Shown: positions 33,690 through 43,446, counted from the stretch's first letter. The stretch: DNA of 64,000 nt from Billgrantia azerbaijanica (GCA_004551485.1 SBLD01000001.1:228424-292423), one strand, 5' to 3'. Notes: a model not told the origin generated them from the letters alone. Numbers and translations: made by a program.

Positions 33690-34571
33690 ATGCAGCTCAA
33701 GTCGTTGCGCCTGTTCATGGCGGTCGTCGAGACGGGCAGTTTCGTCGCCGCCGCCGAGCGCCTTCACACCGTGCAGTCCAATGTCACGGCCCACGTCAAG
33801 AAGCTGGAGGAGGAGCTGGGCGTCCAGCTCATCGACCGCAAGGGGCGGGCCAGGCCAACCTCGGCCGGCCACGCCCTGGCGGATCATGCCGAGCGGATCC
33901 TCGCCGCCCACGACGAGGCCGTGGCGCTCTTCCAGGGCGATGCGGCGTCCCGTGGCCGGCTGCGGATCGGCGCCATGGAAACCACCATGGCCTTGCGTCT
34001 GCCGCCGCTGCTGGCCGATTTTCACGCCCGGCACCCCGAGGTCGACATCGAACTCCAGGCGGGACCGACGGCCGATCTGGTGGCGGGGCTCAGCGAGGGA
34101 CACCTGGACGGAGCGTTCGTCGCCGGTCGCATCGAGGATCGGCGCTTCCACCAGCTCAGGGCGTTCCGCGAGCGGTTGGTGCTGGTGGCCGCCGAGCCCC
34201 TGTCGGCCATGCCGGCGACGGAAACGCTGCTGGCCACCCCCTTCCTGGCCTTTCGCCAGGGCTGCAGCTATCGACAGCGCATCGAGCTGCTGCTCTCCGC
34301 CCATGGGGTGTCGGCCACGCGGCTCTTCGAGTTCGGTTCCCTCGATGCCATCCTCGGGGGCGTCGCCGCCGGCATGGGGTACGCCATCCTGCCGCAGGCC
34401 ACGGTCGACGCCCACCGGCATCGCTTCGACATCCATTGCCTCGCGTTGCCCGCGCCCATCGCCGAGGTCGATACCTACTTCGCCGCTCCGCCCCGCGACA
34501 CCTGGACGCCGGCGTTGGCGCGTTTCGCCGAGAGGCTGCGCCAAGCCGTGGTCATGCCCCAGCCCGCCTGA
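33690..34571 (+). CDS. LysR-family transcriptional regulator
   Basis: The 293-residue protein starts MQLKSLRLFMAVVETGSFVA, with the winged helix-turn-helix in 1-60 (AAAERLHTVQSNVTAHVKKL) and a two-lobed effector domain. It is divergent from the MFS/GST pair and is the likely activator of it. The upstream in-frame ATG at 33585 was rejected because the family begins at the chosen start. Confidence 0.92.
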   Translation: MQLKSLRLFMAVVETGSFVAAAERLHTVQSNVTAHVKKLEEELGVQLIDRKGRARPTSAGHALADHAERILAAHDEAVALFQGDAASRGRLRIGAMETTMALRLPPLLADFHARHPEVDIELQAGPTADLVAGLSEGHLDGAFVAGRIEDRRFHQLRAFRERLVLVAAEPLSAMPATETLLATPFLAFRQGCSYRQRIELLLSAHGVSATRLFEFGSLDAILGGVAAGMGYAILPQATVDAHRHRFDIHCLALPAPIAEVDTYFAAPPRDTWTPALARFAERLRQAVVMPQPA

Positions 34572-34586
34572 GCCAACCCTCGCCGC

Positions 34587-35726
34587 TCATGGACTCCCGT
34601 CCGTCGAGCGCGCCGGCCGCCGGCGTACCATCCACACCCGCAGGCGTTCGGCGGCGAGCCCGGCGAGCAGGCCCGCCAGGGCGCCCCAGGCGAGGGTTGC
34701 CAGCGCCGTGGCGGCGATCACCGGGCGGCAGTCGGGGCGGGCATCGAAGAGGCGGCGGCTGAGCGTCAGTTCCACGGCCGCGTGGGCGAGCAGGGCGCCC
34801 ACCACCGGCGCGGGAATGGCCGCCAGCCAGGCGATCACCGTCGGGCCCTGCACGGCAGCCAGGGCGCAGGCACCCGCCATCACCAGGGGGGCCACCATGC
34901 CGCGGGCGCCGAAGCGGTGGTGGGCGGCGACGCCGCCGGCGCCGTGGCACATCGGCATGGCGCCCAGTGGGGCCAACGCCAGGTTGAGCAGCCCGCTGGA
35001 GGCGGCCAGCCGCCGCTCGCTCAACTGGTCTGTCCGGTCGGCATAGAGCGAGCGGGCCACGGCGGCGGTCAGGATGACGGCGTTGAGCAGCGTCAGCGGC
35101 AGCTGGGCCAGGAGGCCCGACGCCACGGCCTGGACCGAAAAGCCGTTCCCGTCGGAAGGCGGGGCGAGGCCGAACGGTTCGGCCGCGGGGGCGAGCAGCA
35201 GGGCAGCGAGGACCACCAGCAGCGCCCAGGGGCCGCGCGGCCAGGCCCACGACAGTCCCAGCACCGCCAGCGCCGGCAGGGCGAGGGTCCAGCCCTCGCC
35301 CATCATGCGCAGCGCCATGGCCCCGAGCATCAGCCCCAGGCCGGCCTTGAGCCCGCTGACCACGGATTGCGGCAGGGCGCGGGCGAATGCCGTCAGGCGC
35401 GGCGTGGCGGCGAGCAGCAGCAGGACCAGGCCGATCAGGGCGCCGACCCAGGCGGTCTCGCCGGCGGTGAGGCCGCCGGTAATGAGCACCGCCCCCAGCG
35501 CCTTCATCGGCTGCACGGCGATCGGCAGCCGGTAGAGCAGGGCGACCAGCAGGTAGGCGGCGGCGAAGCCGAGGAACACCGGCGTGGGGGCGAGCACGCC
35601 CATGCCCACGGCGGCGATCACGTAGGGCAGGAAGGTGCCGAGGTCGCCGAACGCCCCGGACACGTCGCCCCCCAGCTCTCTCAGCCGGTACCTTGTCTTC
35701 GTTGCCGGCGCACGGTGGTTGTCCAT
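34587..35726 (-). CDS. MOT1-type molybdate/sulfate transporter
   Basis: The 379-residue membrane protein (about ten or eleven helices) has the family motifs GDVSGAFGDLGTFLPYVIA, LPIAVQPMKALGAV and APLGAMPMCHGAGGVAAHHRFGAR. MOT1-like proteins import molybdate or sulfate. Its stop lies 15 nt from the convergent LysR gene stop. Confidence 0.88.
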   Translation of the reverse strand: MDNHRAPATKTRYRLRELGGDVSGAFGDLGTFLPYVIAAVGMGVLAPTPVFLGFAAAYLLVALLYRLPIAVQPMKALGAVLITGGLTAGETAWVGALIGLVLLLLAATPRLTAFARALPQSVVSGLKAGLGLMLGAMALRMMGEGWTLALPALAVLGLSWAWPRGPWALLVVLAALLLAPAAEPFGLAPPSDGNGFSVQAVASGLLAQLPLTLLNAVILTAAVARSLYADRTDQLSERRLAASSGLLNLALAPLGAMPMCHGAGGVAAHHRFGARGMVAPLVMAGACALAAVQGPTVIAWLAAIPAPVVGALLAHAAVELTLSRRLFDARPDCRPVIAATALATLAWGALAGLLAGLAAERLRVWMVRRRPARSTDGSP

Positions 35727-35944
35727 GCCGATAATCTAGCCGCTGTGGTTTGGCTTGTCCCCCGGCTGGCGAGCCGATGTCGCGGGCAGGACGCCCCGTG
35801 CCGGTTGGGAACGACGTACGCATATGGGGAGCGGCGGGGGCTCGCCGAATGGCGCCGACGATGTTCCGCTTCCGTTGAATCGAGCCGCTCCGGCCGACGC
35901 GGTAACATGCGGGCAAAGGCAGCGGCAACTCGTGAGGAGACCAA

Positions 35945-36634
35945 GTGGGTTCAGCGATCGATCGAGAGGGAAGGGCGCGCGGCAGGGGCCGTCGTGTGAG
36001 GAAGGCGGGGCAATGGCTGCTGGTCGCGGGACTCGGGCTGCTCACCACCGGCTGCGCGATGCTGGCGCCCGCCCCGCCGCAGGATCAGAGCAACATCTGC
36101 GCGATCTTTCGTGAGCAACCCGAGTGGTATGACTATGCCCGCGAGTCGCAGGAGAAGTGGGGCACGCCGATCGCCACGCAGATGGCCTTCATCCAGCGGG
36201 AATCGTCGTTTCGCAGTCACGTGCGCCCGCCCCGGAAGCGCATCCTGTGGATCTTTCCCGGTCCGCGCCCCTCGTCGGCGCGGGGCTATGCCCAGGCCCA
36301 GGACCCGGTATGGGGCGAGTATGAGGAGGATGCCGGCAGCCTCTTCGCCCGCCGCACCCACATGAAGCACGCCACCGACTTCATCGGCTGGTACAACGCG
36401 CGTACCCACCAGCAGCTGGGCATCTCGCTCTACGACCCCAAGCGCCTCTACCTGGCCTACCACGAGGGCGCGGGCGGCTATCGACGCGGCACCTACCGCG
36501 GCAAGCCCGGGGTGGTGAGGGCCGCCAATCAGGTCAGCGCCCAGGCGAGCCGCTACCAGTCGCAGCTGGCGGCCTGCGAGGCCGAGTTCCGCTGTCGGCA
36601 CTTCTACCAGTTCTGGCCCTTCTGCCGGGCCTGA
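35945..36634 (+). CDS. SLT-type transglycosylase lipoprotein
   Basis: The 229-residue protein starts at GTG 35945 with GAGGAG 6 nt upstream. A long arginine-rich n-region precedes a hydrophobic core and the lipobox LTTGC. IQRESSFRSHVRPP gives the catalytic glutamate of lytic transglycosylases, followed by ARGYAQAQDPVW and YLAYHEGAGGYRRGTYRGKP. It should cleave peptidoglycan from the outer membrane. Confidence 0.85.
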   Translation: MGSAIDREGRARGRGRRVRKAGQWLLVAGLGLLTTGCAMLAPAPPQDQSNICAIFREQPEWYDYARESQEKWGTPIATQMAFIQRESSFRSHVRPPRKRILWIFPGPRPSSARGYAQAQDPVWGEYEEDAGSLFARRTHMKHATDFIGWYNARTHQQLGISLYDPKRLYLAYHEGAGGYRRGTYRGKPGVVRAANQVSAQASRYQSQLAACEAEFRCRHFYQFWPFCRA

Positions 36635-36670
36635 GGTCGCGCTCGCGCCGCGTCGTCCCCTGCTGAACAC

Positions 36671-36693
36671 GCGCCGGCCAATAAGGCCGGCGC
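36671..36693. terminator. Hairpin between convergent genes
   Basis: GCGCCGGCC and GGCCGGCGC form a perfect 9-bp stem around AATAA between two convergent genes. No T-run follows on either strand, so termination is only probable. Confidence 0.45.
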
Positions 36694-36719
36694 GTGGGTT
36701 CAGGGGCAGCAATGCGCGC

Positions 36720-37769
36720 TTAACGCTGCCGGGATTGCGCCAGTTGCTCGCGGCGATGCTCGCCCTGGCGCTCGAACATCCAGCCCGGGTACTCGGGCGG
36801 CAGGGCGCTGACGGTATCGAGTTCGGCGAGCTCGGCGGCGCTGAGTTCGATCCGGGTTGCGGCAATGTTGTCGTCGAGCTGGTCGGGGCGCTTGGCGCCG
36901 ACGATCACGCTGGTCACGGCCGGCTGGTGGAGCAGCCAGGCCAGCGCGATCTGCGCCACGGAGACCCCCTTGTTTGCGGCGATCCGGCGCATCACGTCGA
37001 TGCAGTCGTAGGCCCGTTCCACCGCGACCGGCGGGAAGTCGAAGGTGGTCCGCCGACTGCCTTCCTCGGCCTCGGTGTCGCGGCCGTACTTGCCGCTCAG
37101 CAGCCCGCCGGCGAGCGGGCTCCACACCATCAGGCCGAGCTTCTCGCTTAGCAGCATGGGGATGATCTCGCGCTCCAGGTCGCGGCCGGCCAGCGTGTAG
37201 TAGGCCTGCAGCGACTCGAAGCGGGCCAGGCCGTGACGCTCGGCGATGCCCCGCGCCTTCACGATCTGCCAGGCCGCCCAGTTGGAGACGCCGACGTAGC
37301 GCACGTGGCCCTGCTGGACGAGAGTGTCGAGCGCGCGTACGGTCTCCTCGATCGGCGTGGCCGGGTCGAAGCCGTGGATCTGGTAGAGGTCGATATGGTC
37401 GAGCTGCAGGCGCTGCAGGCTCGCCTTGACCGCGTTCATGATGTGGTAGCGTGAGTTGCCCCGGGCGTTGGCGCCCCGGCTGCCGGTCTCGCCGAACGCC
37501 TTGGTGGCCACCACCACGTCGTCGCGCGGCACCTTGAGGTTCTTCAGCGCCTGGCCGGTGATGCGTTCCGAGAGTCCCTCGGAGTAGACGTCGGCGGTGT
37601 CGATGAAGTTGATGCCGGCATCGAGCGCACGGCCGATCAGCCGCTCGGCGTCGCTCTGCTGCAGGTCACCGATCTGGCTCCACAGCTCGCCCTCGCCGCC
37701 GAAGGTCATGGTGCCCAGGCAGAGTTCGGAGACGAACAGGCCGGTATTGCCGAATTGGCGGTAACGCAT
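36720..37769 (-). CDS. Aldo/keto reductase
   Basis: The 349-residue NADPH-dependent oxidoreductase has the TIM-barrel AKR features: FIDTADVYSEG with the catalytic tyrosine, the lysine in VVATKAFG, the histidine in DLYQIHGFD, and the cofactor motif SVIVGAKRPDQL. It is divergent from an XRE/MmyB regulator, which probably controls it. The physiological carbonyl substrate is unknown. Confidence 0.92.
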   Translation of the reverse strand: MRYRQFGNTGLFVSELCLGTMTFGGEGELWSQIGDLQQSDAERLIGRALDAGINFIDTADVYSEGLSERITGQALKNLKVPRDDVVVATKAFGETGSRGANARGNSRYHIMNAVKASLQRLQLDHIDLYQIHGFDPATPIEETVRALDTLVQQGHVRYVGVSNWAAWQIVKARGIAERHGLARFESLQAYYTLAGRDLEREIIPMLLSEKLGLMVWSPLAGGLLSGKYGRDTEAEEGSRRTTFDFPPVAVERAYDCIDVMRRIAANKGVSVAQIALAWLLHQPAVTSVIVGAKRPDQLDDNIAATRIELSAAELAELDTVSALPPEYPGWMFERQGEHRREQLAQSRQR

Positions 37770-38037
37770 GATGGCTCTCCTGATGTTGCCGGGTTTAGGG
37801 TTGGCGATGAAGACGATACGTTGGCCGCAAGTGAGGGATAAGGAATGCGGTATACTGGTATCCGCACTTCCCCCCTAAGGAAAACTCTGCACAAATGCCT
37901 GCGCGTGCGAATCGCTGCGTTGCGCGGTGCGCGGAATCCTCACCTATACCCCATAGGCTCCGGTTCCTGTGCTCCGTGCGCCTTGCGCTTCATCACGCTC
38001 GACGATTTGTTCAGCATTTCCCTAAAGGAATAGCGCA

Positions 38038-38952
38038 GTGCTCAGTCACGACCGTCGTAGCGAGATCGCTACCTTTCTGAGAATCCGCCGTGCCCGCCTG
38101 CAGCCCGAACAGCTCGGCCTGCCGCGCGGTACGCGGCGGCGGACCCCCGGCCTGCGCCGCGAGGAGGTCGCCGAGCTGGCCGGTATCAGCACCGAGTGGT
38201 ATGCCTGGCTGGAGCAGCGCCGCGACGTGCATCCGTCGATGGAGACCCTGCAGTGCATCGCGCACGCGCTGAAGCTCGAACCCGCCGAGCAGCGGCACCT
38301 GCTGACCCTGGGCGGCTACGGGGCGGAGAACGGCGGCAATGGCGCGGTGCGCGAGACCGCGGTGAGCCCGCAGCTGCAGCGGCTGATGGATCAGCTCGAG
38401 TGCTGCCCGGCGTGGATCATGGGCGCGCGTTCGGACATCCTGGCCTGGAACCGGGCCGCCACCGTCATTCACGGCGACCTGCACGCCATGCGGGGGATCG
38501 AGCGCAACGGTGTCCATCAGCTGTTCCTGAACCCGCGCATGCGCCGCATGCTGGTGAACTGGGAGTCGCACGCCCGGGACTGCGTCGCCAAGCTGCGCCT
38601 GACCTACGCGAATTACATCGACGACCCCTGGTTCAACGAGCTGATCGGGCTGCTCCGGGCGCAAAGCCCCGAGTTCGCCGCCTGGTGGGAGGAGCACAAC
38701 GTGCAGCTTCCGAGGGACGGCGTGAAGGCCTACGAGCACCCCGAGGCGGGGCGCCTCACCTTCGACTACGCCCTCCTGCAGGTGGCCGGCGACAACGGCG
38801 TGCCGTTGCAGCTCATCACCTACGTTCCCAGCGGCGAGTCGGACACCCGGCAGCGCATGGAGACCCTGCTGTGTCATCCCGAGCGGCTGACGGACGACAG
38901 AGGCTTCCCGGGTGGAGCCGTCCGGCCGACGGGCTCGCGCGAGAAAACTTAA
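38038..38952 (+). CDS. XRE-family regulator with MmyB-like ligand-binding domain
   Basis: The 304-residue protein starts at a GTG after TAAAGGA. It has a helix-turn-helix at about 10-85 (TPGLRREEVAELAGISTEWY) and a C-terminal PAS-like MmyB domain (SPQLQRLMDQLECCPAWIMG, LAWNRAA, FNELIGLLRAQSPEFAAWW). Such regulators are usually repressors of the divergent neighbour, here the aldo/keto reductase. Confidence 0.9.
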   Translation: MLSHDRRSEIATFLRIRRARLQPEQLGLPRGTRRRTPGLRREEVAELAGISTEWYAWLEQRRDVHPSMETLQCIAHALKLEPAEQRHLLTLGGYGAENGGNGAVRETAVSPQLQRLMDQLECCPAWIMGARSDILAWNRAATVIHGDLHAMRGIERNGVHQLFLNPRMRRMLVNWESHARDCVAKLRLTYANYIDDPWFNELIGLLRAQSPEFAAWWEEHNVQLPRDGVKAYEHPEAGRLTFDYALLQVAGDNGVPLQLITYVPSGESDTRQRMETLLCHPERLTDDRGFPGGAVRPTGSREKT

Positions 38953-39029
38953 CAGGCTATCGTTTGTCGAACGGGTGTTATACGGCTAAGCCGCCTCTGT
39001 GCAAGACGGGGAGCCCAGCCATCGTTCGA

Positions 39030-39175
39030 CTAGGTCTTTACGAAAAGTCGGCGAGCGATGGTTAGGCAAGGCGAAATCGGTCGAAAAAGCGGAGTTTACG
39101 GGGTGTAAATGAGTATTTTGAGGCCGATTTCAACGCAGCATCACCGAGCGCAGACACTTTTCGTACAGAGCCTAG
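39030..39175. mobile_element. IS5-type miniature element (MITE) with CTAG target duplication
   Basis: The element runs 39034-39171 (138 bp) between two CTAG copies (39030-39033 and 39172-39175). Its ends are imperfect inverted repeats, GTCTTTACGAAAAGT on the left and the inverse of GCTCTGTACGAAAAGT on the right. An inner pair GAAATCGG/CCGATTTC is also inverted. No transposase is encoded. A YTAR (CTAG) duplication is characteristic of the IS5 group. Confidence 0.75.
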
Positions 39176-39183
39176 GAGCCGAC

Positions 39184-40062
39184 ATGAGCCATACAACCGA
39201 CTATACCCCGCCGCGCGTCTGGACCTGGGAGAAGGCGAGCGGCGGCACCTTCGCCAGCATCAACCGGCCCGTCGCCGGCCCGACCCACGAGCAGGCCCTG
39301 CCGGTCGGCAAGCACCCCTTCCAGCTCTACTCGATGGGCACCCCCAACGGGGTCAAGGTCACGGTGATGTTCGAGGAGCTGCTGGCGCTGGGGTACAAGG
39401 ATGCCGAGTACGACGCCTGGCTGATCCGTATCGGCGAGGGTGACCAGTTCGGCAGCGGCTTCGTCGAGATCAACCCCAACTCCAAGATTCCGGCGCTGGT
39501 GGACCGCAGCACGACGCCGCCCATCCGGGTGTTCGAGTCGGGCGCGATCCTGCTCTACCTGGCCGAGCGCTTCGGGGAGTTCCTGCCGGGCAGCCTGATC
39601 GGGCGCACCGAGACCCTCAACTGGTTGTTCTGGCAGATGGGCAGCGCGCCCTTCCTGGGCGGCGGTTTCGGCCATTTCTACGCCTATGCGCCGGAGACGC
39701 TGGAGTACCCGATCGATCGCTACGCCATGGAGGCCAAGCGCCAGCTCGACGTGCTCGACCGGCGCCTGGCCGAGGCGCGGTATCTTGCCGGCGACAGCTA
39801 CACCATCGCCGACATCGCCACCTGGCCCTGGTACGGCCAGTTGGCGCTGGGCCGGCTCTACGACGCCGGCGAGTTCCTGCAGGTGCAGGAGTATGAGCAC
39901 GTGCAGCGCTGGGCCAGGGAGATCGACGCTCGCCCGGCGGTGATGCGTGGGCGCATGGTCAACCGTACCTTCGGCGACCCGGCCATGCAGCTCCACGAGC
40001 GCCACGACGCCAGCGACTTCGCGCACCGCACCCAGGACAAGCGCGAGGCGTGTGGTGAGTGA
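39184..40062 (+). CDS. yghU: Glutathione-dependent disulfide-bond oxidoreductase, YghU type
   Basis: The 292-residue GST-like protein carries the YghU features VWTWEKASGGTFASINRPVAG, HPFQLYSMGTPNGVKVTVMF, VEINPNSKIPALVD, FLGGGFGHFYAYAPE and ADIATWPWYG. Such enzymes reduce disulfides with two glutathiones. AGGAG lies 6 nt before the ATG, and the MITE ends inside or directly at this site, so the native promoter has been displaced. Confidence 0.92.
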   Translation: MSHTTDYTPPRVWTWEKASGGTFASINRPVAGPTHEQALPVGKHPFQLYSMGTPNGVKVTVMFEELLALGYKDAEYDAWLIRIGEGDQFGSGFVEINPNSKIPALVDRSTTPPIRVFESGAILLYLAERFGEFLPGSLIGRTETLNWLFWQMGSAPFLGGGFGHFYAYAPETLEYPIDRYAMEAKRQLDVLDRRLAEARYLAGDSYTIADIATWPWYGQLALGRLYDAGEFLQVQEYEHVQRWAREIDARPAVMRGRMVNRTFGDPAMQLHERHDASDFAHRTQDKREACGE

Positions 40063-40218
40063 GGCCCTTGACGGGAACATCCCGCGGGGCATCGTGGCTT
40101 TTCATGCCGCCCTCGTTGAGGCGGGCCGGTGAGCGGCTGACCGCCGGCGCCCGCGTGGACACCCCCGGGCCGCTCTGTCATGCTTTCGCGCTTCACTGAA
40201 TCCTGCCGAGAGATGCCC

Positions 40219-40563
40219 ATGAGCGCGCTGCCGAACTGCCCCGCCTGCCACTCCGAATACGCCTACGAAGACGCCGGGATGTACGTCTGCCCCGAATGCG
40301 GCCATGAGTGGTCGCCGCTGGCGGAGGCGGATGCGGCGGGGGCCGACGAGACGGTGGTGCGCGATGCCAACGGCAACGTGCTGCAGGATGGCGACAGCGT
40401 CACCGTGATCAAGGACCTCAAGGTCAAGGGGTCGTCCTCGGTGGTCAAGGTGGGCACCAAGGTCAAGAACATTCGCCTGGTGGAGGGCGATCACGACATC
40501 GACTGCAAGATCGACGGCTTCGGGCCGATGAAGCTGAAGTCCGAGTTCGTCAAGAAGGCCTGA
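40219..40563 (+). CDS. phnA: PhnA (YjdM) zinc-ribbon protein
   Basis: The 114-residue protein starts with a zinc ribbon ([20 protein letters not shown] then ECGHEW) and continues with a small SH3-like barrel, [20 protein letters not shown] and [20 protein letters not shown]. This is the PhnA/YjdM family, of uncertain function despite the name. A start two codons upstream is also possible. Confidence 0.95.
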   Translation: MSALPNCPACHSEYAYEDAGMYVCPECGHEWSPLAEADAAGADETVVRDANGNVLQDGDSVTVIKDLKVKGSSSVVKVGTKVKNIRLVEGDHDIDCKIDGFGPMKLKSEFVKKA

Positions 40564-40572
40564 CCGGCGGCA

Positions 40573-40950
40573 TCACTCCACCTGGGTGACCAGCACCGGG
40601 GCGATACCGCGCTTGAGCATGCCGAGCTTGCGGGCCGCGCGCTTGGAGAGGTCGATGATGCGGCCCTTGGCGAAGGGGCCACGGTCATTGATGAGCACTT
40701 CCACCGCGCTGCCGGTATCCTGGCGCGTCACGCGGACCTTGGTGCCGAAGGGCAGGCTGGGGTGGGCCGCCGTCAGCGCCTGCTGGTCGAAGGGCTCGCC
40801 GCTGGCGGTGGTGGCTCCCTGGAAGCGGTCGCTGTAATACGAGGCCATGCCGCGCTGGGGGTTGGTCGCCGTGTCGTGGGCGAGCACCGGGCCGGTCGTC
40901 AGCAGGGCTGCCAGGCAGCAGGCCAGGGTGATGCGGGCTCGAGCTCCCAT
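40573..40950 (-). CDS. rlpA: RlpA-type septal ring lytic transglycosylase
   Basis: The 125-residue exported protein has a signal peptide (about 1-24) and a double-psi beta-barrel: [56 protein letters not shown]. These carry the conserved aspartate and histidine of RlpA. It has no lipobox and no SPOR domain, so it is a minimal form. It is convergent with phnA. Confidence 0.88.
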   Translation of the reverse strand: MGARARITLACCLAALLTTGPVLAHDTATNPQRGMASYYSDRFQGATTASGEPFDQQALTAAHPSLPFGTKVRVTRQDTGSAVEVLINDRGPFAKGRIIDLSKRAARKLGMLKRGIAPVLVTQVE

Positions 40951-41161
40951 GGGAGTCCCTCACGGTGGTCGTGTGGCGCGGGGATCGCGGCCATCGATGA
41001 GGTGCCTGGGTGGCGCTGGCATGGTAACCGCCGAGGCGCTCTGCGGCAACCCGAAGAAGATCGGCGACGTTGGCCGCAGGAAGGTGACATTCGTGACAGG
41101 TTGCCGGCTTGCTGCGACAGATGGTGGCCCATCTTCCCGCGTGCGAGGAGCCGGATCGGCG

Positions 41162-41647
41162 CTACAGAGCGCGGAACGCGGCCTCCAGTTCGTCGACGCT
41201 GGCGGCGCCCTCGATGACGCGGCTGCGCCGGCCGACGGCATCGAACAGTACGAGGGTGACGGGGCCGACCAGGTGCTGGTTGGCGAAGCGCGTGCCCTCG
41301 GTGGTGTTGATGTTCACCACGCGCCAGGCGGGGGGGCGGTCGAGATTGGCCAAGGCCTGCTCAGCATTGTCTCGCAGGCGACGGCTCTCCCGGCGTCGTT
41401 GATCGAACACCTGCACCACCACCGGTTCGCCGCTGCCGATCACGCTCAGGTCGGCCAACTGCCGCGCGTGGCGCTCCTCGACGACGAGCCAGGCCATCGG
41501 CACGGCCAGGATCGCCAGGGTGATCAGAAGGCCCCGCAACAGGCGATAGGGGCGGACGTGGAAGTGACGCGGCGTCTTGGCCGGGCGGGCGTGGGCCTGG
41601 CGTGGGGGCGCTGCCGGGTGGCGTGTCCGACGCCTGGCTTTCGACAT
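41162..41647 (-). CDS. Membrane-anchored thioredoxin-like protein without CxxC
   Basis: The 161-residue protein has an arginine-rich cytoplasmic start, one transmembrane segment at about 37-57 and a thioredoxin-like periplasmic part (PVVVQVFDQRRRESRRLRDN, WRVVNINTTEGTRFANQHLV, GPVTLVLFDAVGR). The loop where CxxC would be is QRRRES, so it cannot act as a disulfide reductase. AGGAGG precedes the ATG. Confidence 0.75.
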   Translation of the reverse strand: MSKARRRTRHPAAPPRQAHARPAKTPRHFHVRPYRLLRGLLITLAILAVPMAWLVVEERHARQLADLSVIGSGEPVVVQVFDQRRRESRRLRDNAEQALANLDRPPAWRVVNINTTEGTRFANQHLVGPVTLVLFDAVGRRSRVIEGAASVDELEAAFRAL

Positions 41648-41789
41648 GGCTGCCTCCTGCTGCAAAAGTGCATTCGCTGGTTTCCATGATAGGTTGCTTA
41701 ACGCGAGCGCGGCGGCTGGGTACTATCGAGGGCGTTCATCGCATTCGCCTCAACGCACATTCGCCCCAACGCACAAGGAGAGAGTCGCC

Positions 41790-42188
41790 ATGGCCAGCAT
41801 CTTTACCCGCATCATCGAGGGTGAGCTTCCGGGACACTTCGTCTGGGAGGACGAGCGGTGCGTCGCGATCATGACCCTCAACCCGATGAAGCCGGGCCAC
41901 CTGCTGGTGATCCCCCGCGAGGAGATCGACCACTGGGACGACCTGCCGCCCGAGCTCACCGCCCACCTCATGACGGTGTCGCAGACGCTGGCCAAGGCGC
42001 TCAAGCGCGCCTTTCCCTGCCAGCGGGTGGGGTTGCTGGTCGTCGGCCTGGAGGTACCCCACGTGCATCTCCACCTGGTGCCGCTCGATGCCATGCAGGA
42101 CATCCGCGTGGAGGGGCTGGCCCAGGCGCAGCCCGAGGCGCTGGCGGCGGCCGCGGCCAAGGTCCGCGAGGCGCTGGGGGAAGGCTGA
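41790..42188 (+). CDS. HIT-family nucleotide-binding protein
   Basis: The 132-residue protein has the histidine triad HVHLHLVPL at about 90-98, preceded by KPGHLLVIPREEIDHWDDLP. HIT hydrolases act on nucleoside phosphoramidates or dinucleoside polyphosphates. AAGGAG precedes the ATG by 9 nt; upstream in-frame codons are not supported. Confidence 0.95.
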   Translation: MASIFTRIIEGELPGHFVWEDERCVAIMTLNPMKPGHLLVIPREEIDHWDDLPPELTAHLMTVSQTLAKALKRAFPCQRVGLLVVGLEVPHVHLHLVPLDAMQDIRVEGLAQAQPEALAAAAAKVREALGEG

Positions 42189-42325
42189 TTCATCGACGGG
42201 ACGCATCCGATGTGATCGCCGCGACGCCGACGGTTGTCGCGGCGGCTCGCCGAGGTCGGGCGACAGCCGCCGGCAGGCTTCTGCCTATACTGTGATTACA
42301 TGCTGGCCACCCCATGAGGTGCACC

Positions 42326-42793
42326 ATGTTCGTTCGCCTGAGTGGTGGGCTACTGGCGGGACTGGTGGCGACACTGGTCGTCTCCATGGTCCTGATCCTG
42401 CGCCTGTCTGCCGGGGTCATGCCCTGGTACAACCCCATCGAGATCATGAACTTGACGGCCCAGCACGTGCTGGGCACGCCCGACAGCCTGTTCGTCGGCT
42501 GGGCCATCCATTTCGTGGTGGGCACGCTGCTCTGGGGCGGGCTGTTCGGGCTGCTGGTGCCGTACCTGCCCGGTCGCAGCGACACGCGTCGCGGGCTGGT
42601 GTTCGGCCTGGTCACCTGGCTGGTGGTGATGGTCACGGCCTTCCCCCTGGCCGGCTCCGGCCTCTTCGGCCTGGGCTTCGGGCTGGTGGCGCCCCTCTCC
42701 ACCCTGCTGGGGCATATCGTCTTCGGGCTGGTGCTGGGGGCCACCTACGGCTGGTTGCAGGGCCCCTTGGTCAGCGCCATGGGCGGCCGGTGA
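42326..42793 (+). CDS. Four-helix membrane protein, hypothetical
   Basis: The 155-residue protein starts MFVRLSGGLLAGLVATLVVS and has about four transmembrane segments, with the conserved-looking stretches MPWYNPIEIMNLTAQH and GWAIHFVVGTLLWGGLFGLL. It resembles DUF6789-type membrane proteins. GAGGTG precedes the ATG at 42326. Role unknown. Confidence 0.7.
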   Translation: MFVRLSGGLLAGLVATLVVSMVLILRLSAGVMPWYNPIEIMNLTAQHVLGTPDSLFVGWAIHFVVGTLLWGGLFGLLVPYLPGRSDTRRGLVFGLVTWLVVMVTAFPLAGSGLFGLGFGLVAPLSTLLGHIVFGLVLGATYGWLQGPLVSAMGGR

Positions 42794-42920
42794 GCGAGGC
42801 GGGCGTCGCTGGCATGACATCCCGTCGAGTCGCCATGTGGGCCTGACAGGCGACTGGCCGGCTTCCACTCCGGCCAGTCGCAAACACCACGCGTGGGATG
42901 CGCGGCGGCGCCGGCATGGC

Positions 42921-43232
42921 TCAGCGCCCGCGCCCCTCCTCGAACAGCTCCGCCTTGGCGTCGCGCATGACGTCCTCGCAGGCGGCCTGGTGGGCGAGCT
43001 GCGTGAGCAGGCTCTGGGTCACTTCGAAGCCCTTGCTGAGGCAGGTATCCACCTCCTGGCGGCTGACGTGAGGCGTGACGTGACAATCGACCTTGAGCGT
43101 TCTACTGCCACCGTCCAACCGGTCGGCGAAGGCACGCAGCCACCAGGCGATGCGCTCCTTCCAGCTGGCTGATTCCTCCGCGCCCTCGTTTACGCTGAAT
43201 ATGCACCGCCACTCCGGTCTGTAAACCTTCAT
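42921..43232 (-). CDS. Conserved hypothetical protein
   Basis: The 103-residue soluble protein (MKVYRPEWRCIFSVNEGAEE) has a central WKERIAWWLRAFADRLDGG and three cysteines. AGGAGG precedes the ATG. It resembles small proteins found in Pseudomonas and Halomonas of unknown role; no motif was recognised. Confidence 0.7.
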   Translation of the reverse strand: MKVYRPEWRCIFSVNEGAEESASWKERIAWWLRAFADRLDGGSRTLKVDCHVTPHVSRQEVDTCLSKGFEVTQSLLTQLAHQAACEDVMRDAKAELFEEGRGR

Positions 43233-43446
43233 GCGAACCTCCTGCGTGCTGGCTTGGAAGAATGATGGGTCGTGGGTCGTACTCCGTGATGGTTGCTGTC
43301 ACACCTCCAGCATACCGCTTTTTCCTGAATGCTTCAGTCGAGTCTTGACGGGGGCATGCTCGACCGCAACGGTGCTGCCGAGAGAAGCCGTCTGCCGTCT
43401 GTCCTATCCTGTGTACGCGGGCCGATGCCGAGGGGAGGAGGCGGAG

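Noticed and set aside
35681-35944. Minus-strand frame upstream of the MOT1-like gene
   Set aside because: It overlaps the start of the transporter in another frame, lacks a ribosome site and has no recognisable domain.
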